Shown: positions 1 through 6,594, counted from the first letter of the stretch. The stretch: DNA of 6,789 nt from JBKHHU01 sp046539045 (GCA_046539045.1 JBKHHU010000185.1:1-6789), one strand, 5' to 3'. Made by a program: numbers and translations. Notes: generated by a model from the sequence alone, not told the origin.

Positions 1-12
1 CAGTTGTCGGGC

Positions 13-41
13 TTGTCCTGCTTCGACCAATTTGCTATTCT
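13..41 (+). promoter_or_regulatory. Possible sigma70-type promoter for the NDK-hydrolase unit
   Basis: A TTGTCC box (13-18) and a TATTCT box (36-41) are separated by exactly 17 bases. Each matches 4 of 6 consensus positions. Transcription would start near 48, giving a leader of about 43 bases before the GTG at 91. The match is modest and the window starts just upstream, so a promoter further out cannot be excluded. The first 90 bases otherwise show no gene; the only ATG here (62) opens an 18-codon frame that runs into the next gene. Confidence 0.3.
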
Positions 42-77
42 TCGCGGTTTGACCTAACCCGATGACCGCTGAAACGC

Positions 78-83
78 AGGAGA
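78..83 (+). promoter_or_regulatory. Ribosome binding site for the NDK-like gene
   Basis: AGGAGA lies 7 bases before the GTG at 91. This is an almost ideal Shine-Dalgarno match and spacing, and it fixes GTG 91 as the start. The nearby ATG at 62 is in another frame and has no comparable site. Confidence 0.7.
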
Positions 84-90
84 ATTTCCG

Positions 91-1275
91 GTGTACGATC
101 AACTTGCTTACGCACTAATCACGCCCTACAGCCTCTACAAAAGCCGCACCGGTGGGATCATCGGAAGGATGCTCGCCAACGCCCGGCTGGAACTCGTCGC
201 CTGTCGCATGTTCGTCTTTTCCGACGAGTTCACTGATGAATACCAGAAGGTCTGCTGCAGTGACGATGTCGATCCGTCGCTCAGGGAAGCCTGGTCGGCA
301 TACATCGACAGTTCGCTGCGTCCGAAGAATCCCTGGGGGTATCTGCCCCGGTGCATGCTGCTGCTCTTCAGAGGATCCAACGCAGTCCGCCACCTGAAAG
401 AGGAAGTCATCGGAGGCTTCACCGAGGAGCCGACCGGTGACACCATCCGAGGCACGTACGGCGACTTCATTCGCGACGCCGAGGGCAAGATTCACTACTT
501 CGAGCCGGCCGTGATGACCTGTCCCGATCCGGAGCTCAACGACAAGCATCTTGAGCTTTTCGCTCGCTTCGCCCGGCGGGATGGTGGCGTTCTTACCGGC
601 CGGATCGAGTACGAAGATGACCCGGAAGTCTCGCTGGTCATGCTCAAGCCGGACAACTTCGAAAGGCGAAGCCGTCGGCCCGGGAATATCATCGACGCGT
701 TCAGCCTAACCGGGCTTCGCATCGTCGGGGCCAAGCTGTTCAACATGACCGTCGCCATGGGCGAGGAGTTCTACGGCCCGCTGAAGACCATCTTCGTCGA
801 GAAACTGAAAGGCAATGTAACCAAGGAGGTCTACTCCCACCTGCACAACGCCTTCGGGTTCCCCTTCACAATGGCCGATGCAGAGATGGTTGCCGATTCC
901 TTGGCCGAACGCAACGCCGCCACGGAATTCAACAAGATCGTTGAATACATGACCGGCGTCAATCCCGACGATATCGAAGACGATCAGAAGAAGCAGGCAA
1001 GCAAGACCAAATGCCTGGCCCTGCTCTATGAAGGTCCCAACGCCATCAGCAAGATCCGCACGGTTCTTGGCTCGACCGATCCGACCAAGGCCGAGCCGGG
1101 CACGGTCCGGAGTGACTTCGGCAGAGACCTCATGCGGAACGGTGCCCACGCTTCGGACTCCCCGGACAGTGCAGTACGTGAACGGACCATCGTAGGCCTG
1201 CGGGACACTGAGCAGGAAGAATCCGACATCGAGCGGATCATCAATGAATACCTGGAGCAGCACGGCCGCGGATGA
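91..1275 (+). CDS. ndk: Tandem nucleoside diphosphate kinase protein (degenerate + intact NDK domains)
   Basis: NDK transfers the gamma-phosphate of ATP to other nucleoside diphosphates through a phospho-histidine, in the cytoplasm. The C-terminal half (about residues 178-370) is clearly NDK: LVMLKPD at 182-188 and RNGAHASDS at 349-357. By alignment with human NM23, the active-site set is complete: K187, Y228, R323, T329, R340, N350 and catalytic H353. Tyr and Arg are 95 residues apart instead of 36, so about 59 residues are inserted, roughly 232-305. The N-terminal half (about 5-160) repeats the fold: YALITPYSLYKS, then LLLFRGSNAVRHLKEEVIGG, then GDTIRGTYGDF. It has lost the KPD lysine (T11), and the Arg and Asn are replaced by K103 and D129. 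The His-SDS motif is gone; H135 sits three residues out of register. Ordinary NDK is about 140-150 residues. The start is GTG with a strong Shine-Dalgarno site. The stop overlaps the next ATG by 4 bases. The NDK assignment is confident; activity of the intact domain is inferred. Confidence 0.85.
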   Translation: MYDQLAYALITPYSLYKSRTGGIIGRMLANARLELVACRMFVFSDEFTDEYQKVCCSDDVDPSLREAWSAYIDSSLRPKNPWGYLPRCMLLLFRGSNAVRHLKEEVIGGFTEEPTGDTIRGTYGDFIRDAEGKIHYFEPAVMTCPDPELNDKHLELFARFARRDGGVLTGRIEYEDDPEVSLVMLKPDNFERRSRRPGNIIDAFSLTGLRIVGAKLFNMTVAMGEEFYGPLKTIFVEKLKGNVTKEVYSHLHNAFGFPFTMADAEMVADSLAERNAATEFNKIVEYMTGVNPDDIEDDQKKQASKTKCLALLYEGPNAISKIRTVLGSTDPTKAEPGTVRSDFGRDLMRNGAHASDSPDSAVRERTIVGLRDTEQEESDIERIINEYLEQHGRG

Positions 1276-1904
1276 GCATTGAAGTGATTAAACTTGCCTT
1301 GGGCCCGCTGGGAACCAACGGGTTCGTCCTGCGGGCCCAAGGCGAGTGCTGGGTGGCAGACCCGGGCATGGAGCCGGAGCCGATGCTGGAGTTCCTGGCC
1401 CAACAGGAGTTGTCCGTCTCCAGAATACTTTTGACTCACGGTCACTGCGACCATATCGCCGGAATCGAGCCGGTGAAGCAGAAGCATCCGCAGGCGATTG
1501 TCACCTGCCCCGCAGCCGACGCGCCGATGCTGCAGGACAGCTATCTCAACATGTCCTGTCCGTTCGGGTTTGATATCACCGCCCCCGAGGCCGACGAACT
1601 TGTAAACCCGGGCGATATCCTCCATCTCGGTGATTGCGAGGTACGTGTTCTGGATACTTCCGGGCATACCCCCGGCGGAGTGAGCTACTATTTCCCGAGC
1701 GAGCAGTTTGTTCTGGTCGGCGACGCCCTCTTTGCCGGAAGTGTTGGGAGGTGCGATATTCCGGGAGCAAATTACCGGCAACAACTTGCGAACATACGGG
1801 AAAGACTGTACGTATTACCGGAGGAAACAACAATCTATGCCGGACACGGGCCGCAGACGACGATCGGCACGGAAAAGGAGACCAACCCGTACACCCGAGA
1901 TTGA
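1272..1904 (+). CDS. MBL-fold hydrolase, short glyoxalase II (YcbL-like) type
   Basis: This is a 210-residue metallo-beta-lactamase-fold hydrolase of the hydroxyacylglutathione hydrolase type. Visible metal ligands are the THGHCDH motif (H56, H58, D60, H61), H132 in SGHTPGG, D151 in LVGDALFAGSVGR and H192 in YAGHGPQTTIG. The GDALFAGSVGRCDIPG and GHGPxTTIGxEKxxNP stretches are typical of glyoxalase II relatives. Classical glyoxalase II is about 250-260 residues with a C-terminal helical, glutathione-binding domain. This protein stops right after the GHGP...NPY segment, as in the shorter YcbL group, so the true thioester substrate is uncertain. No signal peptide is seen, so it should be cytoplasmic. 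The ATG overlaps the upstream TGA (ATGA). The nearest Shine-Dalgarno-like GGAG (1254-1257) is 14 bases away, too far to be good, which suggests translation by coupling to the NDK gene. Confidence 0.85.
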   Translation: MSIEVIKLALGPLGTNGFVLRAQGECWVADPGMEPEPMLEFLAQQELSVSRILLTHGHCDHIAGIEPVKQKHPQAIVTCPAADAPMLQDSYLNMSCPFGFDITAPEADELVNPGDILHLGDCEVRVLDTSGHTPGGVSYYFPSEQFVLVGDALFAGSVGRCDIPGANYRQQLANIRERLYVLPEETTIYAGHGPQTTIGTEKETNPYTRD

Positions 1905-1927
1905 CTTGGCCGCGAGAACCCGAGAGT

Positions 1928-1956
1928 TTGACACTGGCCGCGGTAGTTTTTAGGAT
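1928..1956 (+). promoter_or_regulatory. Probable sigma70-type promoter for the histidine kinase gene
   Basis: A perfect TTGACA -35 box (1928-1933) is followed by exactly 17 bases and a TAGGAT -10 box (1951-1956, 4 of 6 matches). Transcription would start near 1963, leaving a leader of about 190 bases before GTG 2152. The -35 box sits in the second copy of an imperfect direct repeat (1901-1914 and 1928-1942). Conclusion from sequence match only. Confidence 0.55.
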
Positions 1957-2109
1957 AGGACAGTCGGCTTGATACACAGCGTCAAACCGCACTTCATACG
2001 ATTATATATCATTTCGAAGCCGACTCGGCGTTCTGAAACTGTCAACGGTGTGCTTCGGCAAGCGTCTCAGCAGGCTTGTGTTACCGGTATGCGCACTGAG
2101 TTCATTGAC

Positions 2110-2123
2110 CGGAGTTGACTCCG
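2110..2123. repeat. Short perfect dyad upstream of the kinase start
   Basis: CGGAGT (2110-2115) and ACTCCG (2118-2123) are exact reverse complements around a 2-base centre, 28 bases before GTG 2152. A 2-base loop is poor for an RNA hairpin, so a site for a dimeric DNA-binding protein is the more natural reading, but a 12-base match can arise by chance. Confidence 0.4.
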
Positions 2124-2141
2124 TAGCAGCAAAGACGGATT

Positions 2142-2146
2142 GAGGA
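2142..2146 (+). promoter_or_regulatory. Ribosome binding site that favours GTG 2152 as kinase start
   Basis: GAGGA lies 5 bases before GTG 2152. The in-frame TTG at 2140 would overlap it and has no good site of its own. The ATG at 2161 is 14 bases away, longer than usual. GTG 2152 is therefore preferred, though ATG 2161 remains possible because it still lies just ahead of the FHA domain. Confidence 0.55.
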
Positions 2147-2151
2147 CATCT

Positions 2152-3774
2152 GTGGCATCCATGCAGGTCATACAGGGACCGGATAAGGGACGTTCGTTTG
2201 AGCTCCAGGAGGGCGAGAACGTTGTGGGGAGAGCCAATTGCGACATCAAGCTCTCCGACCGCACAGTCTCCCGCAACCATTCTCGGCTGCGCTCGGTCAA
2301 CAACCAGTGGATCCTTGAGGATATGGGATCCGCCAATGGGACGTTCCTGAACGGCGTCCGCATCAAGAAACCCTCGGCCGTCTACCGGGGCGATCAGATC
2401 CGTTGCGGTACGTCGCTCATGGTATTCGGCGGGGACAGCACCAGCATACGATCGTCTGTCGACATTGATGAGGAAGGCAATCTCGTTGACGCGGCCATCG
2501 TTGACACATTGCCGAGTAACGAAGATTCGGTCATCATCGCCACGCCCGAAGCCGGCAAGGAAGCGATCAGCAATCTCCGGATCGTCTACGATCTCATCAC
2601 CGACATCAGCAGCATCTTCGAGGTCGACCGCCTTCTGCAACGCGTCCTGGACAAGATCTTTGATCTGGTCGAGGCCGATCGGGGTTTCGTTCTTCTGATC
2701 CCGGAAGACGGCGGATTGGAGCTGAAGGCATCCCGCGTTCGGGAGGACAGTGAAGACGAGGAAATCCCGATCTCGCAGACGATCGTCAACGAGGTCATCA
2801 GCCAGGAGGTCGGCATCCTTTCCTCCAACGCGATGAGCGACAAGCGCTTCGCCGCCGGGAAGAGTGTGCATGATTTCGGCATCCGGTCGGCGATCTGCGT
2901 GCCCATCAAGGGACGTGAACGGATCCTCGGCGTGATCCATCTGGACACCAGCATCGGCGAGCATACCTACACCAGGGAGCAACTGCGACTGCTGACCGCT
3001 ATCGGCTACCACCTGGGCATGGCCGTGGAGAACGTTCATCTGTATGAAGCAGCCGTCCAGTCGGAAAGGCTGGCGGCCGTCGGGGAGACCGTGGCTTTCC
3101 TCTCCCACCACATAAAGAACATCCTGCAGGCGTTGTCCAGCGGAATTGACCTGGTGGAAATGGGGCTCAAGGCCGAGCAGTTGGACCGGGCCAAGAGCGC
3201 CTGGCCGATCGTCCAACGCAATCTCGGGCGAATCAACGATCTGATCCTGAACATGCTCGCATTCAGCAAAGATCGCCAGCCGCTGCTGGAGAATGTGAAC
3301 GTCAATTCCGTGATCGAGGACTGCCTGGAGTTGGAGCAGTCTCGCGCCGACGAGAAAGGCGTGGCCCTTCTGAGCGATCTGGACGACCTGCCGGCAATCC
3401 CGCTCGATGCATCAGGCCTGCAGCAGGCTCTGCTGAATCTGATCACCAACGCTGTGGACGCGGTAGAGAAGAAGACCGGTGCTGTAACCGTCTCCAGCAG
3501 CTACGACTCGATGAACCGAAACGTGATCGTGAAAGTCTCCGACAACGGCAGCGGCATCCCGGAAGACAAGCTGGACAGCATATTCACGCCCTTCTTCTCA
3601 AGCAAAGGGCAGAAGGGAACAGGTCTCGGGCTGGCCGTGGCGCAGAAAGTAATCAAGGAACATCACGGATCGCTGGACGTGGAGTCCACCGTCGACGAAG
3701 GTACCACATTCACCATGAAGCTCCCCTCCATGCCAATGGGCGAATCCGGTGAAACAACCGGCCCCGCCCGCTGA
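2152..3774 (+). CDS. FHA-GAF sensor histidine kinase (cytoplasmic)
   Basis: A 540-residue signalling kinase. Numbered from GTG 2152, an FHA domain (about 4-95) shows VVGRANCDIKLSD, the SRNH core (40-43) and GSANGTFLNG (59-68), the usual phosphothreonine-binding layout. A GAF domain follows (about 142-300), beginning near LRIVYDLITDISSIFEVDRLL and containing RSAICVPIKGRERILGVIHLD. A short helical linker leads to the H-box LSHHIKNILQ, with probable phospho-accepting H319. The HATPase domain has the N-box NLITNAVDAV (N433), G1 DNGSGIP (464-470), F-box FTPFF (478-482) and G2 GTGLGLAV (489-496). No membrane segment or signal peptide is seen, so it probably senses an internal ligand through GAF and a phosphoprotein through FHA. 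It would autophosphorylate and pass phosphate to a response regulator that is not in this window. The H-box has His after the phospho-His instead of the usual Glu or Asp. An alternative start is ATG 2161 (537 residues). Domain calls are confident; ligand and partner are unknown. Confidence 0.9.
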   Translation: MASMQVIQGPDKGRSFELQEGENVVGRANCDIKLSDRTVSRNHSRLRSVNNQWILEDMGSANGTFLNGVRIKKPSAVYRGDQIRCGTSLMVFGGDSTSIRSSVDIDEEGNLVDAAIVDTLPSNEDSVIIATPEAGKEAISNLRIVYDLITDISSIFEVDRLLQRVLDKIFDLVEADRGFVLLIPEDGGLELKASRVREDSEDEEIPISQTIVNEVISQEVGILSSNAMSDKRFAAGKSVHDFGIRSAICVPIKGRERILGVIHLDTSIGEHTYTREQLRLLTAIGYHLGMAVENVHLYEAAVQSERLAAVGETVAFLSHHIKNILQALSSGIDLVEMGLKAEQLDRAKSAWPIVQRNLGRINDLILNMLAFSKDRQPLLENVNVNSVIEDCLELEQSRADEKGVALLSDLDDLPAIPLDASGLQQALLNLITNAVDAVEKKTGAVTVSSSYDSMNRNVIVKVSDNGSGIPEDKLDSIFTPFFSSKGQKGTGLGLAVAQKVIKEHHGSLDVESTVDEGTTFTMKLPSMPMGESGETTGPAR

Positions 3775-3800
3775 TACCGACCGGCAACCGAGACCGCAAT

Positions 3801-3839
3801 AGAAAAGGCCCGGGAGCGCTTGGCTTCCGGGCCTTTTCT
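3801..3839. terminator. Bidirectional intrinsic terminator between kinase gene and gyrA
   Basis: A 17-base stem (3801-3817 pairing with 3823-3839, one G-T pair) with a 5-base loop GCTTG. The stem is GC-rich inside (GGCCCGG/CCGGGCC) with AGAAAA on the left and TTTTCT on the right, so each strand reads as a hairpin ending in a U-rich run. It lies 26 bases past the kinase stop and 23 bases past the gyrA stop, ideally placed to end both convergent transcripts. Confidence 0.9.
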
Positions 3840-3862
3840 CATGACAGCTGTGCTGCGAGGGA

Positions 3863-6580
3863 TCACTCTTCTTCGTCGGAGTTCTTCCCTTCGTCGACGT
3901 TATCCGCTTCCTCGGACGTCTCCACCTGGGTACTGTCAGCCGGGTGGCTGCTCTTCTTGCCGTTGAAGGGCAGTTGCGGCTGGTCCGAGTCTTCGGTGAT
4001 CACCTTGGCGATGGCGACGAGATGATCGCTTGCTTTCAAAGCGATCACGCGGACGCCCTGCGTCGCCCTGCCGATCAGTCGCATCTGGTCGACACCAGTC
4101 CGGACGATCATCCCTTCGTGGGTGATCAGCATCAGTTCATCGTGATCGCGGATGCTCTTCATCCCGACAACCTTGCCGTTACGCTCGGTCGTCTTGATGT
4201 TGATGATACCCACGCCACCACGCGACTGGGTGCGGTACTCCTCGAAACTCGTCCGCTTTCCATACCCCTGGCCACAAACCGTCAGCAGCGAGGCCATGTC
4301 GTCAACGATCGCCATCCCGATAACTTCATCGTCATCGCGGAGATTGATGCCCTTCACGCCCGCGGCCGTCCTGCCCATGGAACGGACGTCGTTCTCATGG
4401 AACCGGATGGCCATTCCGTTCCGCGTGCCGAGGATGATCTCGTCATCGCCACGGGTGATGGTCACACCAATCAGATCGTCGCCGTCCTTGATGCCGACGG
4501 CCTGGATCCCGCCGCGACGAACGTTGCCGTAGGCTTCCAGGGTCGTCTTCTTGACCTGTCCCTGACGCGTAACGGTCATCAGGTACTTGTCGGCCTCGAA
4601 CTCGCGGACGCCCAGCACCGCTCGAATGCTCTCGTCCTTCTCGATCGGCAACAGGTTCACGATCGCCCTTCCCCGCGACGTGCGGGCCATGGACGGAATG
4701 TCGTAAACTTTCAGCCAGTGCATCCGTCCGTTGTTCAGGAACACGAGCATGTAATCGTGCGTGCTGGCGATGAACAGCTCTTCGACGAAATCGCTTTCCT
4801 TGCTGTCCTGGCCGATGACGCCCCTGCCGCCTCGGCCCTGCCGGCGATACGTCGTCAGCGGGGTTCGCTTGACGTACCCTGCGTGAGTGACGGTCACCAC
4901 CACGTCCTCTTCGGCGATGAGGTCTTCAATGTCCAGATCGCCGGCGTCCTCGACGATATCGGTGCGGCGTTCGTCACCGTACCTGTCCCGGACCTCGCGG
5001 ATGTCTTCGCAGACGACATCCATCAGCAGGTTCTCGTCGGCGAGGATGGCTTCATAGCCTTCAATCTCTTCGACCAGCGCCGAATAATCGCGGGCCAGCT
5101 TCTCGATTTCCAGCCCGGTCAGTCGCTGCAACTGCATCGACAGAATGGCATCGGCCTGCACGCCGGTGAGCGTATGGTCGGCCCCGCTGGCCTTCTCCAC
5201 AAAGCGGTCGGGCAGCAGTTTCCGAACCGTGGCCTGCTCGGTCAGCCGGAGCGGGTGCTCCATCAACCGCTGCTTGGCGGTCGGCACATCCGGCGAGGTC
5301 TTGATCAACTCGATGATGCGGTCGATATCCGCTACGGCAAAGATCAATCCTTCCAGCACGTGGGCCCGCTGGCGTGCCCGCCGCAACAGGAACATTGTCC
5401 GGCGACGGATGACGTCTTTGCGGTGCTCGACAAATGCGAGCAGCATTTCCTTCAGCGTCAGCGTTCGCGGTGCACGGTTGACCAAGGCAATATTGATGAT
5501 GCTGAACGTGTTCTGCAGCGGGGAATACCGGTACAGCTGGTTGATGACCACCTTCGGCTCCGAGCCGCGGCGGATGTCGATCACGATCCGCATGCCGGTC
5601 CGGTCGGAGTGGTCCTGGACGTCGGTGATATCCGGAATCTTGCCCGCTTTGACCAGGTTGGCGATGCGTTCAATGATCGTGGTCTTGAGCACCTGGTACG
5701 GAATTTCGGTAACGATGATCCGCTGCTTGCCCTGGCGGGACTGCTCGGTATGGATCTTCGCTCGAACCGTAACCCTTCCTCGTCCCGTCCGGTACCCGTC
5801 CAGGATGCCCTTCTTGCCGCAGATGATCCCGCCGGTCGGGAAGTCCGGGCCCTTGATGATCCGCATCAGGTCCTGCACGGTACATTCCGGATTGTCAATC
5901 ACGTACAGTAGCGCATCGCAGACCTCGTTGAGGTTGTGCGGAGGAAGGCTGGTGGCCATGCCGACCGCAATGCCCTGCCCGCCGTTGACCAGCAGGTTGG
6001 GGAACTTGCCCGGAAGGACCATCGGTTCGGTGCGGGTGTCGTCGTAGTTCGGCTGCTTGTCGACCGTCTCGAGGTTGATGTCGTGCATCATCTCCACGGC
6101 CGGGGCGGTCATGCGGGCTTCGGTATACCGCATGGCGGCGGGGGGATCGCCGTCGATGCTGCCGAAGTTGCCCTGCGGGTGCACGAGCGGGTATCGCATG
6201 TTCCAATGCTGGCCCATACGCACCAGCGTCGGATAAACCACGCCTTCGCCGTGCGGGTGATAATTACCGGAGGTATCGCCGGCGATCTTGGCACATTTAC
6301 GGTGCTTGCTTCGAGGCCCGAGGTTCAGGTCGTTCATCGCGACCAGAACACGACGCTGTGACGGTTTCAATCCGTCGCGAACGTCCGGAAGAGCACGATC
6401 CATGATCGTGCTCATCGCGTAGGTCATGTAGCTCTCCCGCATCTCATCTTCGATGGGGAGATCCAGCACCCGCTCATTGTCCATGATGGTCGGTGCCGGA
6501 GCTGGCGGCTTGGCCGGCGCATCGCCGTTACCCTCGCCTTCCACTGAGTCCGGATTCGGGACTTCCCTGTCGTCTGCCAC
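3863..6580 (-). CDS. gyrA: DNA gyrase subunit A
   Basis: GyrA cuts and rejoins DNA in the A2B2 gyrase, introducing negative supercoils. Numbering is from GTG 6580 (905 residues). The breakage-reunion domain has RALPDVRDGLKPSQRRVL (62-79), HPHGEG (108-113) and AMRYTEARM with catalytic Y152. A coiled-coil/tower section follows. The C-terminal beta-pinwheel shows six repeats. The first holds QGRGGRG (581-587), a variant of the QRRGGKG GyrA-box, which marks it as GyrA rather than ParC. The later repeats start near FIASTHDYMLV, LMTVTRQGQV, IILGTRNGMA, LLTVCGQGYG and LMLITHEGMI. A tail of about 40 hydrophilic residues ends in an acidic run. The N-terminus is about 29 residues longer than in E. coli, Pro/Ala-rich. 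Positions equal to E. coli Ser83 and Asp87 are G113 and P117. Start choice: GTG 6580 has AGGGAG 8 bases upstream; the in-frame TTG at 6601 lacks such a site. gyrB is not adjacent. Confidence 0.96.
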   Translation of the reverse strand: MADDREVPNPDSVEGEGNGDAPAKPPAPAPTIMDNERVLDLPIEDEMRESYMTYAMSTIMDRALPDVRDGLKPSQRRVLVAMNDLNLGPRSKHRKCAKIAGDTSGNYHPHGEGVVYPTLVRMGQHWNMRYPLVHPQGNFGSIDGDPPAAMRYTEARMTAPAVEMMHDINLETVDKQPNYDDTRTEPMVLPGKFPNLLVNGGQGIAVGMATSLPPHNLNEVCDALLYVIDNPECTVQDLMRIIKGPDFPTGGIICGKKGILDGYRTGRGRVTVRAKIHTEQSRQGKQRIIVTEIPYQVLKTTIIERIANLVKAGKIPDITDVQDHSDRTGMRIVIDIRRGSEPKVVINQLYRYSPLQNTFSIINIALVNRAPRTLTLKEMLLAFVEHRKDVIRRRTMFLLRRARQRAHVLEGLIFAVADIDRIIELIKTSPDVPTAKQRLMEHPLRLTEQATVRKLLPDRFVEKASGADHTLTGVQADAILSMQLQRLTGLEIEKLARDYSALVEEIEGYEAILADENLLMDVVCEDIREVRDRYGDERRTDIVEDAGDLDIEDLIAEEDVVVTVTHAGYVKRTPLTTYRRQGRGGRGVIGQDSKESDFVEELFIASTHDYMLVFLNNGRMHWLKVYDIPSMARTSRGRAIVNLLPIEKDESIRAVLGVREFEADKYLMTVTRQGQVKKTTLEAYGNVRRGGIQAVGIKDGDDLIGVTITRGDDEIILGTRNGMAIRFHENDVRSMGRTAAGVKGINLRDDDEVIGMAIVDDMASLLTVCGQGYGKRTSFEEYRTQSRGGVGIINIKTTERNGKVVGMKSIRDHDELMLITHEGMIVRTGVDQMRLIGRATQGVRVIALKASDHLVAIAKVITEDSDQPQLPFNGKKSSHPADSTQVETSEEADNVDEGKNSDEEE

Positions 6581-6588
6581 GCTCGATG

Positions 6589-6594
6589 CTCCCT
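6589..6594 (-). promoter_or_regulatory. Ribosome binding site that decides the gyrA start
   Basis: Read on the minus strand, AGGGAG is followed by 8 bases and GTG 6580. This supports a 905-residue protein and makes the longer TTG 6601 start (912 residues) unlikely, because the site would then lie inside the coding region. Confidence 0.65.

Larger units (their letters stand above)
1905..2151. other. Intergenic leader region before the kinase gene, with small repeats
   Basis: This 247-base gap has no convincing gene. A 9-codon ATG frame at 2089-2118 lacks a ribosome binding site. It holds the promoter at 1928-1956, the second copy of an imperfect direct repeat (TTGACTTGGCCGCG at 1901-1914, TTGACACTGGCCGCG at 1928-1942), a 9-base inverted repeat (AGTCGGCTT 1962-1970, AAGCCGACT 2017-2025) around an AT-rich stretch (ATTATATATC, 2001-2010), and a compact dyad CGGAGT-TG-ACTCCG (2110-2123). 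These could be operator or RNA elements; no known riboswitch class was recognised. Confidence 0.6.

Noticed and set aside
1026..1784. 252-codon minus-strand frame across the NDK-hydrolase junction
   Set aside because: It overlaps two well-supported genes on the other strand and has no recognisable motifs.
1910..1951. Possible terminator after the hydrolase gene (CCGCG pairing with CGCGG, then TTTTT)
   Set aside because: The stem is only 5-6 bases with a 24-base loop, and the T-run lies inside the spacer of the better-supported promoter.
2001..2010. ATTATATATC as an alternative -10 box
   Set aside because: No -35-like hexamer is found 16-18 bases upstream, while the TTGACA/TAGGAT pair at 1928-1956 has ideal spacing.
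2089..2118. 9-codon ATG frame in the kinase leader as a possible leader peptide
   Set aside because: There is no ribosome binding site, no run of a single amino acid and no attenuator-like alternative hairpins.
2002..3216. 404-codon open frame on the minus strand over the kinase gene
   Set aside because: It is antisense to the FHA-GAF coding sequence, shows no family resemblance and would read through the kinase promoter leader. Treated as a shadow of codon bias.
3944..5911. 655-codon open frame on the plus strand antisense to gyrA
   Set aside because: It lies wholly within gyrA, whose protein is unmistakable. The translation is rich in Asp, His, Arg, Val and Gln with no recognisable domain, as expected from the opposite strand of a GC-rich gene.
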